IMG/VR virus record: IMGVR_UViG_3300032288_003449
Location: 1-47,365 of that record
Source of the DNA: a virus
Length of the DNA stretch: 47,365 nt
Strand: one strand, 5' to 3'
A model generated the notes under the pieces. It made no database searches and was not told the origin of the DNA. It saw only the letters and a list, made by a program, of their open reading frames with translations. Within the stretch, counting starts at the first letter, position 1. Each line of letters opens with the position of its first letter. This document shows, one piece after another, positions 1-8,043 of this stretch. A program made the translations under genes and the position numbers.

Positions 1-5
1 ATATT

Positions 6-77
6 GCGGATGTCGTATAATGGCCATTACTCCTTCCTTCCAAGTAGGAGACGGAGGTTCGATTCCTCTCATCCGCT
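6..77 (+). tRNA. tRNA-Gly (anticodon TCC)
   Basis: Cloverleaf readable by eye: acceptor GCGGATG pairs with CATCCGC, D-arm GTA/TAC, anticodon loop CTTCCAA giving anticodon TCC, and T-arm GGAGG-TTCGATT-CCTCT. The discriminator is T and no CCA is encoded. The anticodon stem CCTTC/GTAGG has a U-U mismatch at pair 30:40. A second tRNA-Gly(TCC) at 46212-46285 has the same mismatch. Confidence 0.9.
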
Positions 78-84
78 CAAATAT

Positions 85-155
85 TGCCCTTTAGTATAAC
101 GGTAGTACGACAGTTTTTGGTACTGTTTGTTGAGGTTCGAATCCTTGAGGGGCAA
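85..155 (+). tRNA. tRNA-Gln (anticodon TTG)
   Basis: Acceptor TGCCCTT pairs with AGGGGCA (one G-U). Anticodon stem ACAGT/ACTGT closes loop TTTTGGT, anticodon TTG. The T-arm TGAGG-TTCGAAT-CCTTG has two wobble pairs. No CCA is encoded. It lies 7 nt after tRNA-Gly, so the two are probably co-transcribed. Confidence 0.9.
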
Positions 156-176
156 CTAACAATAAAAACAAATGTT

Positions 177-419
177 ATGGGATTTTTTGGTAATTATTAT
201 TTGATTTGCTTGGTATATTGTTTATATATGTCATTCAAAAAATGGAACAGAGAAATTCGTTCAGGTGGATTAGGAATTACACCTGGAATGGATACAATGG
301 CAATGCTAATTATGTGTTGGGCATTGGCACCAGTTGATGTATTTTTAACTTGGGTTAGAGTATACAAAGAAGCTGAAGAGGCTCGAAGACGAGCGGATAG
401 AGAAAATAATATGTTTTAA
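177..419 (+). CDS. Small two-helix membrane protein
   Basis: An 80-residue protein with two hydrophobic stretches, at about residues 5-18 and 40-60, and a charged C-terminus rich in E and R (about 62-80). I chose the ATG at 177 because the open frame further upstream runs through tRNA-Gln. Its TAA stop overlaps the next ATG (TAATG), which suggests translational coupling to the glycosyltransferase-like gene. No family recognised; the role is unknown beyond probable inner-membrane location. Confidence 0.6.
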   Translation: MGFFGNYYLICLVYCLYMSFKKWNREIRSGGLGITPGMDTMAMLIMCWALAPVDVFLTWVRVYKEAEEARRRADRENNMF

Positions 420-1492
420 TGGAATTAAAAAATAAAAAAATAATTGTAACAGGTATACGTGATAATTCTGTATATTTTACACATACGTTGTCAAACGATA
501 AACGATTGGTTGAAAAAAATGATGAATATCAATTATTTTATTCAGAAAAATACGATTTCTATATCTACTATGTTATAAATTTTCAACCACATGAACGTTT
601 ACTTTCTATTATAAAAACACTTACCGAAAGCAACTATGTTCATTTTTTAATTTCTGATGGTGGTAGTGATACTAATGATTTTATTATTAACTATTTAGAA
701 AAGCAAATAGATTTTAAAAACTTTGATTATTCAATTGTTTTTAATCATAATGAAGTTATAAGTAATATACAACCATATAATATTGAACAATATGAACATA
801 TAAAATATTTCTTTTCATCTGCAAAAACAATTAATAGAAAAGATTATTTTTATTGGGCATATGAAAATCCTGATAAATTTATTTTTGATATTAAATATGG
901 TTTTTTATATTCGTACCAAAAATTTGGTTTGAATAATTTTTTATATATGGAAGATGATTACGAAAACAAAAATAGGAAAAATAAAATATTTGTTTATAGT
1001 AAAGTTGGTGATAGGTTAGGTAGAATCAAAGCGATTAATAAAATTAAAAATATAGATAGATTTTATAAAAAAGAATTTAATGAAGATGATTGGTTTTGGT
1101 ATTACACAAACTATAACCAATATCATATTTCATTTTATACGGATTATACTACTTGTAAATTTAATTTGATTTTTGAAACATTTGATGCGGAATTTAATGA
1201 TGTTTTATTTGCATCGGAAAAAACCTGTAAGGGGTTAGTAGTTAATACACCCTTTTATTTACATGTTGCAGATGATATAGTAAATCAACTTCATAATGAT
1301 GGTTTTTATACTTTAAATAAAAATTTTGAAAATTACGAAAAATTTGTTACATTTATGAAAGAATGTTCAGATGAAGAATTTGAAAATCTTTATTTAGAAA
1401 CAAAAGAAAAAAGTAAAAATAATAAAAAAATATTAGAAGATTATATTTACTCTGACAAGGTAAAAGAGATAAATCTTTTAATAAATAAGTAG
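419..1492 (+). CDS. Glycosyltransferase-like protein, SEKT-motif family, paralogue 1
   Basis: A 357-residue soluble protein and the first of seven related proteins in the window. They share a variable N-terminal half, a middle segment, and a C-terminal SEKT(F/C)K motif followed by a hydrophobic strand and a 'GF.(T/L)' segment. Here the motif SEKTCKG is at residues 266-272, then NTPFYLHV and NDGFYTL. The motif and its position resemble the donor-binding region of GT10 (alpha-1,3-fucosyltransferase-like) GT-B enzymes; that assignment is inference. The stop codon TAG shares its G with the first base of tRNA-Ser, so translation would run right up to the tRNA. Confidence 0.65.
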   Translation: MELKNKKIIVTGIRDNSVYFTHTLSNDKRLVEKNDEYQLFYSEKYDFYIYYVINFQPHERLLSIIKTLTESNYVHFLISDGGSDTNDFIINYLEKQIDFKNFDYSIVFNHNEVISNIQPYNIEQYEHIKYFFSSAKTINRKDYFYWAYENPDKFIFDIKYGFLYSYQKFGLNNFLYMEDDYENKNRKNKIFVYSKVGDRLGRIKAINKIKNIDRFYKKEFNEDDWFWYYTNYNQYHISFYTDYTTCKFNLIFETFDAEFNDVLFASEKTCKGLVVNTPFYLHVADDIVNQLHNDGFYTLNKNFENYEKFVTFMKECSDEEFENLYLETKEKSKNNKKILEDYIYSDKVKEINLLINK

Positions 1493-1576
1493 GAGAAATG
1501 GCAGAGTGGTTGAATGCACCGGTCTTGAAAACCGGCATACTGAAAGGTATCTGGGGTTCGAATCCCTGTTTCTCCG
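1492..1576 (+). tRNA. tRNA-Ser (anticodon TGA)
   Basis: Acceptor GGAGAAA pairs with TTTCTCC. Anticodon stem CCGGT/ACCGG closes loop CTTGAAA, anticodon TGA. A long variable arm (CATACTGAAAGGTAT) is typical of class II tRNA-Ser, and the T-arm GGGG-TTCGAAT-CCC is clear. Discriminator G; no CCA encoded. Its first base is the last base of the upstream stop codon. Confidence 0.92.
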
Positions 1577-1581
1577 CACAT

Positions 1582-1740
1582 TGTAAGGTGGTGAAATTGG
1601 GTAGCTCCCTATGGCAAACACACCCACTCGTCTCGTGGGCAGGGATAAAGAAATAGAAAAGTAATATGGGTTGACCACAAAGCCGGCTATGTTGTTACTT
1701 TTTGAATCTCCCTTTGGTAGTTCGAATCTATCCCTTACAG
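1582..1740 (+). ncRNA. tRNA-like RNA with a long internal insertion
   Basis: The ends look like a tRNA: acceptor TGTAAGG (1582-1588) pairs with CCTTACA (1733-1739), preceded by a good T-arm GGTAG-TTCGAAT-CTATC (1716-1732). After the 5' acceptor there is a D-arm-like TGGTGAAATTGGG. The middle (about 1605-1715) is too long for a tRNA and folds separately: CCCAC/GTGGG with a 7-nt loop (1623-1639), and AAAAGTAA/TTACTTTT near 1658-1703. Possibilities are an intron-bearing tRNA, a degenerate class II tRNA, or a very short tmRNA-like RNA. I cannot assign an amino acid. Confidence 0.55.
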
Positions 1741-1749
1741 CAAAACTGA

Positions 1750-1783
1750 CCTCAAAATACTTTTGGTAATTTGGGGTTTTTTT
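1750..1783 (+). terminator. Rho-independent terminator after the tRNA cluster
   Basis: CCTCAAAAT (1750-1758) pairs with ATTTGGGG (1769-1776), with one G-U and one bulge, followed by seven T. The loop contains TTTTGGTA, which also serves as the -33 box of the promoter at 1762-1793. Confidence 0.6.
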
Positions 1784-1793
1784 ATTATATTAG
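1762..1793 (+). promoter_or_regulatory. Bacteroidota-type promoter, 20-bp spacer
   Basis: TTTG at 1762-1765, then 20 bp, then TATATTAG at 1786-1793. This matches the TTTG/TAnnTTTG sigma factor consensus of Bacteroidota and six similar sites in the window. The start codon of the methyltransferase (1798) is only 4 nt beyond the -7 box, so the transcript would be leaderless or nearly so. Confidence 0.55.
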
Positions 1794-1797
1794 TATT

Positions 1798-2472
1798 ATG
1801 AAAAAAGACGAAATATTTTTACAATTAGATAAGTGGGTTTCTGATAAAGGAAATGGTGGATACGTTCCGATTGATTTCAGTCCATACCCTGCTATACATG
1901 ATAATTACTTAAATGAAGAAGTTGGAATACAACAAAACAAAGAAGAATTAGAAAAGTTTATAGATGTTTTACTAAATTCTAACACAGAAAAGTGTTTAGA
2001 AATAGGATTAGGCTTTTTTGGTAGTACACACTTTTTATGGAGACATATATACGATAAAGTAATTACAATAGAAAAGAACTTTGAAAGGATTAGAGAATTT
2101 GGTAGAAATACTAAAAAGTTTTATGGTGATTGGATATTGGATGATGGACGCTCTCAATTTTTTGTTGGATATTCAAATGATGAAAAAGTTATATCGGATG
2201 TTTATAGTAAAGTATCTGATATAGATTTTTTATTTATAGATGGTAATCATTCATACGAATCCGTTTTGTGTGATTTTTTATTGTATTATCCATTAGTAAA
2301 AAAAGGTGGAATTATCGGATTTCACGATACTGCACTTTCTGAAGATAATATGGGTGTTCCACAACTTATAGCAGAAATTAGAACTGGAAAATATACAAAT
2401 GGAAATCGTATTGAAATAAAAGATATTGTAGAAAATAAATGGTCAGGAATTAGTTATTTTTACAAACCCTAA
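1798..2472 (+). CDS. Class I SAM-dependent methyltransferase
   Basis: A 224-residue protein with a Rossmann methyltransferase pattern: motif I CLEIGLGFFGSTHFLW at about residues 66-81, an acidic strand end VITIEKN (88-94), then FLFIDGNHSYES (144-155) and a late strand ending GGIIGFHD (170-177). The DGNHSY...GFHD pattern is typical of the Methyltransf_24/TylF-like group that modifies sugars or small molecules. The substrate is unknown; nearby glycosyltransferase-like genes make a glycan plausible. I chose the ATG at 1798 over an upstream TTG because that TTG lies inside the terminator. Confidence 0.8.
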   Translation: MKKDEIFLQLDKWVSDKGNGGYVPIDFSPYPAIHDNYLNEEVGIQQNKEELEKFIDVLLNSNTEKCLEIGLGFFGSTHFLWRHIYDKVITIEKNFERIREFGRNTKKFYGDWILDDGRSQFFVGYSNDEKVISDVYSKVSDIDFLFIDGNHSYESVLCDFLLYYPLVKKGGIIGFHDTALSEDNMGVPQLIAEIRTGKYTNGNRIEIKDIVENKWSGISYFYKP

Positions 2473-2474
2473 TT

Positions 2475-2702
2475 ATGAAAAAAAATAAACATATACTAAA
2501 TCCAGGACATTATTTGGAGTTAATGGATAGGACATATATTATAATGGAAAATATAAATGACCATTTAATAGAACATCCATTAACGGATAATGAGGAAGAT
2601 ATAAAAATATTATTTGAAGAAGCACTTGATTCGTTGTTTGAAGCATATCAACTTATCGGTGGTAAAGAAATAGATTATGAAACTAAGATTAACGGCAATT
2701 AG
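2475..2702 (+). CDS. Small acidic helical protein
   Basis: A 75-residue protein, largely helical by composition, with an acidic middle (TDNEEDIKILFEEALDSLFEAY). It starts 3 nt after the methyltransferase and its 3' end overlaps the phosphoesterase start by 26 nt, so the three genes look like one translation unit. No family recognised. Confidence 0.6.
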   Translation: MKKNKHILNPGHYLELMDRTYIIMENINDHLIEHPLTDNEEDIKILFEEALDSLFEAYQLIGGKEIDYETKINGN

Positions 2703-3450
2703 CGATACACATAACAAACATAAGAATTTGACTAATGATTTGCCTGGTGGAGATATATTAATTCATTCAGGTGATTTTACATCTATTGGTAGAGAAAGTG
2801 AAGTTAAAGATTTCGTTAAATGGTTTAATGGAATTGATAATTATACCTATAAAATTTTTATAGCAGGTAATCACGACCTCACATTCCAAAGTGAAAAATT
2901 ATATAGATTAAAATCAAGTTGGTTTGATAGACGTGTTTATGAAGATGAAGGTAAAGATGGAAGACCTGATTGGTTGGAAAATGTTTTATTAACCGGTCTT
3001 AATCCAAATGTATTTTATTTGGAAGATTCATGTGTTGAATTAGACCAAATAAAAATATGGGGGTCACCATACTCACCAACGTTTGGTAGAGATTGGGCAT
3101 TCAATGTTAATAGAGGACATGATGCACAACAATTGTGGAATCAAATACCATCTGATACAGATATTGTAATCACACATAGCCCGATTTATGGATATTGTGA
3201 TAGAACATATAACACATCGGAAAATGTAGGATGTGCAGATTTATATCATAGATTGCATGAAGTGAAACCACATTTACATTTCTGTGGCCACGTGCATGAA
3301 GCATATGGATATGGAACAATACCATATAAAGATAGTTGGGGTGATATTTATACCTTCAATGGTAGTAGTTGTAGTTTGGAATATTTTTATCAAAATAAAC
3401 CAATTACATTTGATTATAATTTTTCGACAAGAGAATTAAATTTTATATAA
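2677..3450 (+). CDS. Calcineurin-like metallophosphoesterase
   Basis: A 257-residue protein with the full metal-binding set: DTH (residues 10-12), SGD (31-33), GNHD (64-67), THSP (166-169) and GHVH (204-207). This is the metallophosphoesterase fold that binds two metal ions and hydrolyses phosphomonoesters or diesters; the layout and length resemble MPPED/239FB-like single-domain enzymes. Its stop overlaps the ATG of the cREC gene (TAATG). The neighbouring cREC protein is also predicted to act on phosphates, so the pair may work together, for instance in RNA end or nucleotide turnover. The substrate is not visible from sequence. Confidence 0.9.
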   Translation: MKLRLTAISDTHNKHKNLTNDLPGGDILIHSGDFTSIGRESEVKDFVKWFNGIDNYTYKIFIAGNHDLTFQSEKLYRLKSSWFDRRVYEDEGKDGRPDWLENVLLTGLNPNVFYLEDSCVELDQIKIWGSPYSPTFGRDWAFNVNRGHDAQQLWNQIPSDTDIVITHSPIYGYCDRTYNTSENVGCADLYHRLHEVKPHLHFCGHVHEAYGYGTIPYKDSWGDIYTFNGSSCSLEYFYQNKPITFDYNFSTRELNFI

Positions 3451-3941
3451 TGCAAAAGAAAAAGATATGGTTGTATTTGGATGATGTTCGCATACCAACC
3501 GAAGGTGAATGGGAAGTAGTTAGAAACTACGATGAATTTGTAGCACATATCCGAATGAATGGTTTAGAAAACTATGAAGTAATTAGTTTAGATCATGACT
3601 TGGGTGAAGGAGCTATGGTTGAATATTATACAAATGTAAAACCAAATTACGAATTGGATTATAATCGTATACCTGAAAAAACGGGTATGGATTGTGCAAG
3701 ATATTTGGTAGCGGAAGCTATGAGTAAAAAGATTCCGTTACCGACTATCTATGTACATTCGGCAAATCCAATTGGTGCAGCAAATATTATCGGATATGTA
3801 AACAACTATTTCAGAAATCATAAACTCCCTGAGTTATGCGTTAAGGTAAATATCGCACATACATACGCACCTGATACAATAATGACTGAAGAAGAAAGAA
3901 ATAGAAGATATAAAATTTTGGATAAATATAAAAATAAATAA
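3450..3941 (+). CDS. Cyclic-phosphate processing receiver-domain (cREC) protein
   Basis: A 163-residue protein with the cREC pattern: LYLDDVR near the start (residues 8-14), ISLDHDLG (45-52), and YVHSANPIGAANI (101-113). The family is a receiver-like fold predicted to process cyclic phosphates, named from its genomic associations with RNA repair and nucleotide signalling genes; the biochemical role is not well established. It follows the metallophosphoesterase with a 1-nt overlap, consistent with a shared pathway. Confidence 0.75.
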   Translation: MQKKKIWLYLDDVRIPTEGEWEVVRNYDEFVAHIRMNGLENYEVISLDHDLGEGAMVEYYTNVKPNYELDYNRIPEKTGMDCARYLVAEAMSKKIPLPTIYVHSANPIGAANIIGYVNNYFRNHKLPELCVKVNIAHTYAPDTIMTEEERNRRYKILDKYKNK

Positions 3942-3942
3942 T

Positions 3943-4101
3943 ATGATTTATTTAGGAATTGGTATGATGTGTAGCGGTCTTTGGATTGCATTTCAAATCT
4001 GGAAAGCACCACTTTTGAGAGAAAATCCAGATGGTTCATGGACTACAATACAAAAAGAAAAGAAAATAATGGACTTTTTTAAGAAAAAAACAAAAACATA
4101 A
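3943..4101 (+). CDS. Small single-helix membrane protein
   Basis: A 52-residue protein: hydrophobic helix at about residues 2-20 (MIYLGIGMMCSGLWIAFQIW) then a basic tail ending KKKTKT. It starts in a TAATATG junction 1 nt after the cREC stop. No family recognised; the small hydrophobic-then-basic layout is shared by several short genes in this window. Confidence 0.55.
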   Translation: MIYLGIGMMCSGLWIAFQIWKAPLLRENPDGSWTTIQKEKKIMDFFKKKTKT

Positions 4102-4106
4102 TAGTT

Positions 4107-4628
4107 ATGGATGTTCAGTTCACCGAAACCTTTTTCAAATCCTTAAAAAGATTAAATAGACAACAAACTTGGTGGTATAAAACCTATGAGTTGTTTAGAT
4201 ATAAGATACCATATTTCATTGAGAATGTTTGGTATTTTAGAAAAGAATTATGGGAGCATCGTTCTTGGGATTATATTTTCTCACTAATGATGTTAAGACG
4301 TTCTTTGACTAAACTTGCTCATACTTTAGAGTTTTACGGTTGGGAAGAGGATGTGAGTAGGATGAAAAAAGTTAATGAAATCAAAAGAGTAATATACTTA
4401 ATTGATAGAATTAGAGAAGATGAATATCTTAAAGATGCCGAAATTGAGTTGGGAGAAATCCAAAACAGAGATTGGCTTTTTGATGATATAGAAGATACAC
4501 CTGAACAAAGAGAACACAATAGTAAAGTATTCAAAAGGTCTCACGAAATAGAAGAGGCTGAATGGAAAGAATTGTGGAAAAATTTGAAAGGTGGAAAAAA
4601 TAGTGGAATGAGAGGATGGTGGGACTAA
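4107..4628 (+). CDS. Conserved phage hypothetical protein
   Basis: A 173-residue protein rich in W, Y, R and E. The block FRYKIPYFIENVWYFRKELWEHRSW followed by a helical 'LRRSLTKLAHTLE..GWEEDVSRMKKVNEIKRVI' is a pattern I recognise from hypothetical proteins of many tailed phages. Its function is unknown. It looks all-helical and soluble with a charged C-terminus. Confidence 0.7.
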   Translation: MDVQFTETFFKSLKRLNRQQTWWYKTYELFRYKIPYFIENVWYFRKELWEHRSWDYIFSLMMLRRSLTKLAHTLEFYGWEEDVSRMKKVNEIKRVIYLIDRIREDEYLKDAEIELGEIQNRDWLFDDIEDTPEQREHNSKVFKRSHEIEEAEWKELWKNLKGGKNSGMRGWWD

Positions 4629-4661
4629 AAAGGAATTATTAACCCTTTATTATATATTTTT

Positions 4662-4850
4662 ATGTTTGTTGTTGTTTTGTTTATTGTTACCGCCTCCGTT
4701 TTACTTTCATGGGCATGGGTAAAAGGTATTTCTGATATGAAAGAAAATCACCCAGATTACAAAGGTGATGATTTTTTACATACTTCCGCCGGAAGAGACC
4801 ATTGGGATGATTGGGATGATAATACAGTCCATGCAGAAGGAGATTTTTAA
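4662..4850 (+). CDS. Small membrane protein with acidic tail
   Basis: A 62-residue protein: N-terminal hydrophobic helix (about residues 1-21), then an acidic, aromatic tail with a repeated DHWDDWDD motif. It is preceded by a 33-nt AT-rich gap. No family recognised; the tail probably faces the cytoplasm or periplasm as a binding surface. Confidence 0.5.
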   Translation: MFVVVLFIVTASVLLSWAWVKGISDMKENHPDYKGDDFLHTSAGRDHWDDWDDNTVHAEGDF

Positions 4851-4872
4851 TATTTATATAAAAGAAAAAGTT

Positions 4873-5052
4873 ATGAAAAAATTATTTAGAAGCACAACAG
4901 ATAGTAGAATAGGTGGAGTGTGTGGTGGTATCGCCGAATATACAAATAGTGACCCAACAATTTGGAGATTACTTTTTTTGGCATTAATATGTGCTCCATT
5001 TCCTATGATTTTTATGTACTGTTTGGCGTGGATTATTATACCTAAAAAATAA
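4873..5052 (+). CDS. PspC-domain membrane protein
   Basis: A 59-residue protein that is essentially one PspC domain: KKLFRSTTDSRIGGVCGGIAEY at the start, then DPTIWRLLFL and a hydrophobic helix ending WIIIPKK. PspC proteins sit in the inner membrane and take part in envelope stress responses. A phage copy could dampen or mimic this response, which is inference. The ATG at 4873 gives the standard domain start and is preceded by an A-rich stretch. Confidence 0.8.
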   Translation: MKKLFRSTTDSRIGGVCGGIAEYTNSDPTIWRLLFLALICAPFPMIFMYCLAWIIIPKK

Positions 5053-5056
5053 AATT

Positions 5057-5191
5057 ATGAAAGAATTTATTAAAGATTTAGAAAAACTTTGTACTAATCT
5101 TACATTATGGACTATAGTGGGAGTACTTTTACTCCTTAAATACTACCCAGACATTAAAAGTGGTATTATAGATGCTTGGTTAAATAAATAA
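5057..5191 (+). CDS. Small single-helix membrane protein
   Basis: A 44-residue protein: charged N-terminus (MKEFIKDLEKL), hydrophobic helix at about residues 15-29 (LWTIVGVLLLLKYY), then a short tail. It starts 4 nt after the PspC gene. The N-terminus MKEFI is shared with the next gene, but the rest differs. No family recognised. Confidence 0.5.
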   Translation: MKEFIKDLEKLCTNLTLWTIVGVLLLLKYYPDIKSGIIDAWLNK

Positions 5192-5197
5192 AAAATT

Positions 5198-5515
5198 ATG
5201 AAAGAGTTTATTGCAAAATATCAGAAAGCAATTGTAGGAACAGGAGCCGTATCGGTACTCCTTATATGTTTCTTACAACAAAAGGAATTAGCAAAATTGC
5301 GTAGTGAAAAAAAGATTGAAATATTAGGTAATGGTGATATTGCTAAAGCTCAAACAATCGATTCGTTACAAAATAAGATTGATTCTTTGCAGGCAGAACT
5401 GTGGCCTCTAAAAGTAGAATTAAATAGACATGAAATTGCATATGAAATCTTTATGGAAAGAAATCCAAAAGGGGCTAAACAATATAGTGATATAATTTCC
5501 CATGAAACCGAATAA
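5198..5515 (+). CDS. Membrane-anchored coiled-coil protein
   Basis: A 105-residue protein with one N-terminal transmembrane helix (about residues 10-27, IVGTGAVSVLLICFL) and a following coiled coil containing a repeated IDSLQ motif (about 53-66). This layout resembles phage inner-membrane spanins and other membrane-tethered coiled-coil proteins, but no lysis genes are recognisable beside it, so spanin is only one possibility. Confidence 0.55.
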   Translation: MKEFIAKYQKAIVGTGAVSVLLICFLQQKELAKLRSEKKIEILGNGDIAKAQTIDSLQNKIDSLQAELWPLKVELNRHEIAYEIFMERNPKGAKQYSDIISHETE

Positions 5516-5548
5516 TTTTAATATTTATAGTAAATAAAAACTATAAAC

Positions 5549-5713
5549 ATGGAACAAAAATTTTATTGTATCGTTGACAATACCGTTGATAGTACATTAG
5601 CAGTTGAAGGATTAACGGGTTTAACATTAGAACAAGCTGAAAATTGGTTAAAAGAAAATAATACCGATAGTAAGTTCTCAGTTGAAAAAGATAACTGGCA
5701 AGAGGCAGAATAA
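5549..5713 (+). CDS. Small acidic protein
   Basis: A 54-residue soluble protein: two short strands (KFYCIVDNT, STLAVEGL) and a helix TLEQAENWLKENN followed by SKFSVEKD. The strand-helix-strand layout suggests a compact alpha/beta fold. No family recognised. Confidence 0.5.
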   Translation: MEQKFYCIVDNTVDSTLAVEGLTGLTLEQAENWLKENNTDSKFSVEKDNWQEAE

Positions 5714-5726
5714 CAAATTCTAATAA

Positions 5727-6770
5727 ATGGTTATAAAATTTAATACTGAATCGGGATACTTTGTTGGAGAATTAGCTTATAGAAATAGTAATTATTCTGA
5801 ATCTCGTTCCGATGGTAACATCTTTTCATTTAAAAGTGAAGGTAATACTTTTGTCTTTAATTTAAGACATGCAAATGACGATATTCAACTTGATAACATG
5901 TCCGAATACGATGTTATTGAATTGGATATTACGAGATTGTGTCACTACCATGCAACCTTTGATGATATAGATAGATATTTAGAAAAATTAGACCCATCAA
6001 AAAAGTATTTTGTAATTTGGGCATATGGTGAAGGTTTAAATAATGGACATCATGGTGTTGCATTGTGGGAAAGGTTGATGAATTTTGGTGTTAAAATTTA
6101 TTCATCAACATATGATAGTCAATTAATAAAACATCCAAATTTTATTTACGATTTAAGATTTTCTTTATACTATTTTCACACGGTAAATGGTTCATGTTAT
6201 ATTAGTGGTACGGAAAGAGATAGAGTAACATATCCAAAAAAATATAAAGTAGGATTATATGGATTATCATCTTGGAAAGAAAGAGATGGTTCCGTATTAA
6301 GAACTTGGAGACATGAATATGTAGATTGGTTCAAATCTAAACCAGATACATTGGTACATTCGTATAAATCACAGGCCGAATATCAAATATCACAATATAA
6401 AAGAAATCAGCATTTTTCAACTGCATTTGATTTTTACAATTGTAATTATTTTCTAACATCAGAAACACATTTTGGAGTAATGCCTGGAACCTTTCCTTAT
6501 TTCACTACGGAAAAAATATTAAAATCGGCATATATGGAATTGTTTGATGTTAATACAATGTTGATAACATCACCTGCTCATTTTTTGGATTTACATGAAG
6601 CTGGATTTGAATTCGCTAATTCTAGGTTTATAAAAGAATATACATCGGAAGGTATAATGAATTCACTTCATGAGTGTTATAATACCGATGAAATAATAGA
6701 AACAAATAATTTAAAAGTTATTGATAATATATTCTCAGAAAACATATTTAAAAAGTATAACATAATTTAA
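5727..6770 (+). CDS. Glycosyltransferase-like protein, SEKT-motif family, paralogue 2
   Basis: A 347-residue member of the seven-protein family. The conserved block here is TTEKILKS (about residues 260-267), followed by MLITSPAHFLDLHEAGFEF, aligning with the AGPAHSLKYIQSMGYKTF of paralogue 4. It is preceded by the usual segment FDFYNCNYFLTSETHFG. The middle contains KKYKVGLYG at the place where others have FLxxGHxRxH. It lacks the SEKT Ser (T instead). Predicted glycosyltransferase (GT10/GT-B-like) by inference; the acceptor is unknown. Paralogue 3 follows closely. Confidence 0.6.
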   Translation: MVIKFNTESGYFVGELAYRNSNYSESRSDGNIFSFKSEGNTFVFNLRHANDDIQLDNMSEYDVIELDITRLCHYHATFDDIDRYLEKLDPSKKYFVIWAYGEGLNNGHHGVALWERLMNFGVKIYSSTYDSQLIKHPNFIYDLRFSLYYFHTVNGSCYISGTERDRVTYPKKYKVGLYGLSSWKERDGSVLRTWRHEYVDWFKSKPDTLVHSYKSQAEYQISQYKRNQHFSTAFDFYNCNYFLTSETHFGVMPGTFPYFTTEKILKSAYMELFDVNTMLITSPAHFLDLHEAGFEFANSRFIKEYTSEGIMNSLHECYNTDEIIETNNLKVIDNIFSENIFKKYNII

Positions 6771-6771
6771 T

Positions 6772-6939
6772 ATGAATGATATACAATTTCAAACATTGAT
6801 GGAAATGTTGAATGAAATAAAAGAGCTTTTACAACAAAATCAACAACCACAAACAAAGATTACCGTCGTAGGTAACAAACCACAAAATAACACAAAAATC
6901 CCAAAAGGATTAAATACAAATGAAGATTTTAGTTTATGA
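6772..6939 (+). CDS. Small coiled-coil-like protein
   Basis: A 55-residue protein: N-terminal amphipathic helix (NDIQFQTLMEMLNEIKELLQQN), then a Q/N/P-rich, probably unstructured tail. It sits between two glycosyltransferase-like paralogues, 1 nt after the first and overlapping the next start (ATGA). It may be an oligomerisation or partner peptide for them. No family recognised. Confidence 0.5.
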   Translation: MNDIQFQTLMEMLNEIKELLQQNQQPQTKITVVGNKPQNNTKIPKGLNTNEDFSL

Positions 6940-8030
6940 GAGTAGATTTAAATATACATGAATTATATAAAAAAATAAATGAAGATAATAAAATATGGTA
7001 TTCTGGAGATACTATTTTTATACCATTCAATGTATATTTTTTGACTTGGAAAGATATAGAAGAAAAAGTTAAAGATTATAATAATATATTTTTTACAACA
7101 AGTGAACATTTTTTAAACGAAGAATTGATTCCTGTTTTAAGAAGATGGGTAGATTCTGATAAAAAAATATATTTTAAGCATTTCACATTTGGATATATAA
7201 AGTATTTACAAAAAGTTATTGGTTCGGATAATATAATTGCACCTGATTTAGAATTGACATTTTTGATGGCAGCAGGTAATTGTAATATGATGAGGTCATA
7301 TGAAAATAGAATCCATCACCATAATACTAAAAAAATACTATTAAATTATATGACATTTAATAGAACTTTATCAAAAGATTTTGTGATGGATAAAATCATA
7401 TTACCAAACAATTTACAATTAAACGATAAAAATTTAATATCATTTCATAATTACGAAGGTAGAGGTGGGAAAAATACTCCAGAACTTTTAAAAAAATCAA
7501 GCTATCTTTATGATAGACCTGAACATAGAGAATTTATTTCTAAGTTTAATATTGATTTGGATAAATTAACGGATTTAAAAATAATACCAGAAAGTGAAAA
7601 TTTTAATATATCGGAGGAACAAGGTAAACAAAAAGATAGATTGTGTGAAATTCATAATCAAACCATGTTCAATATAATTTCCGAAGCATGTGTCCCATAT
7701 TCAGAAGATCCAGAAAATATATGGTATTATCACGCCTCTCTTTCACCAAAGACAATTTGGCCATTATATTTTAAAAACGTATTTTATTATAGTCCAAATC
7801 CAAAGATGTTTAATGAAGCATTGGAAGAACTTGGTTTTAAAACATTTTTTAATAATGACTCTGAATTTTTACAATCTTTAAATGAAGAATATTATTATAG
7901 TACCGAAGTTCAAGAAAAACTATTTCATAATCATATGCAATTAAAAAAGATTTTAGATAATAATCTCATAGTTGGAAAAGAAAATAAAAATATTGAAAAT
8001 TGGATTGAAAAACACATAAAAATAGGGTAA
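6936..8030 (+). CDS. Glycosyltransferase-like protein, SEKT-motif family, paralogue 3
   Basis: A 364-residue and most divergent member of the family. The C-terminal block reads SPKTIWPLYFKNVFYYSPN, with SPKT at residues 270-273 replacing SEKT, followed by EALEELGFKTF. Upstream are FNIISEACVPYS (the 'EIVSES' segment) and a middle KKILLNYMTFNR. Loss of the Glu in a motif otherwise kept in the family may mean altered or lost catalysis. Its start overlaps the previous stop by 4 nt. Predicted role inferred only from the family. Confidence 0.55.
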   Translation: MRVDLNIHELYKKINEDNKIWYSGDTIFIPFNVYFLTWKDIEEKVKDYNNIFFTTSEHFLNEELIPVLRRWVDSDKKIYFKHFTFGYIKYLQKVIGSDNIIAPDLELTFLMAAGNCNMMRSYENRIHHHNTKKILLNYMTFNRTLSKDFVMDKIILPNNLQLNDKNLISFHNYEGRGGKNTPELLKKSSYLYDRPEHREFISKFNIDLDKLTDLKIIPESENFNISEEQGKQKDRLCEIHNQTMFNIISEACVPYSEDPENIWYYHASLSPKTIWPLYFKNVFYYSPNPKMFNEALEELGFKTFFNNDSEFLQSLNEEYYYSTEVQEKLFHNHMQLKKILDNNLIVGKENKNIENWIEKHIKIG

Positions 8031-8043
8031 AATACCCCATTTT

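Noticed and set aside
84-176. Open frame extending the first gene upstream through tRNA-Gln
   Set aside because: It would be translated from a TTG within the tRNA; the ATG at 177 is a better start.
5198-5515. Definite inner-membrane spanin
   Set aside because: The layout (helix plus coiled coil) fits, but no outer-membrane partner, holin or endolysin lies beside it, so I left it as a generic membrane coiled-coil protein.
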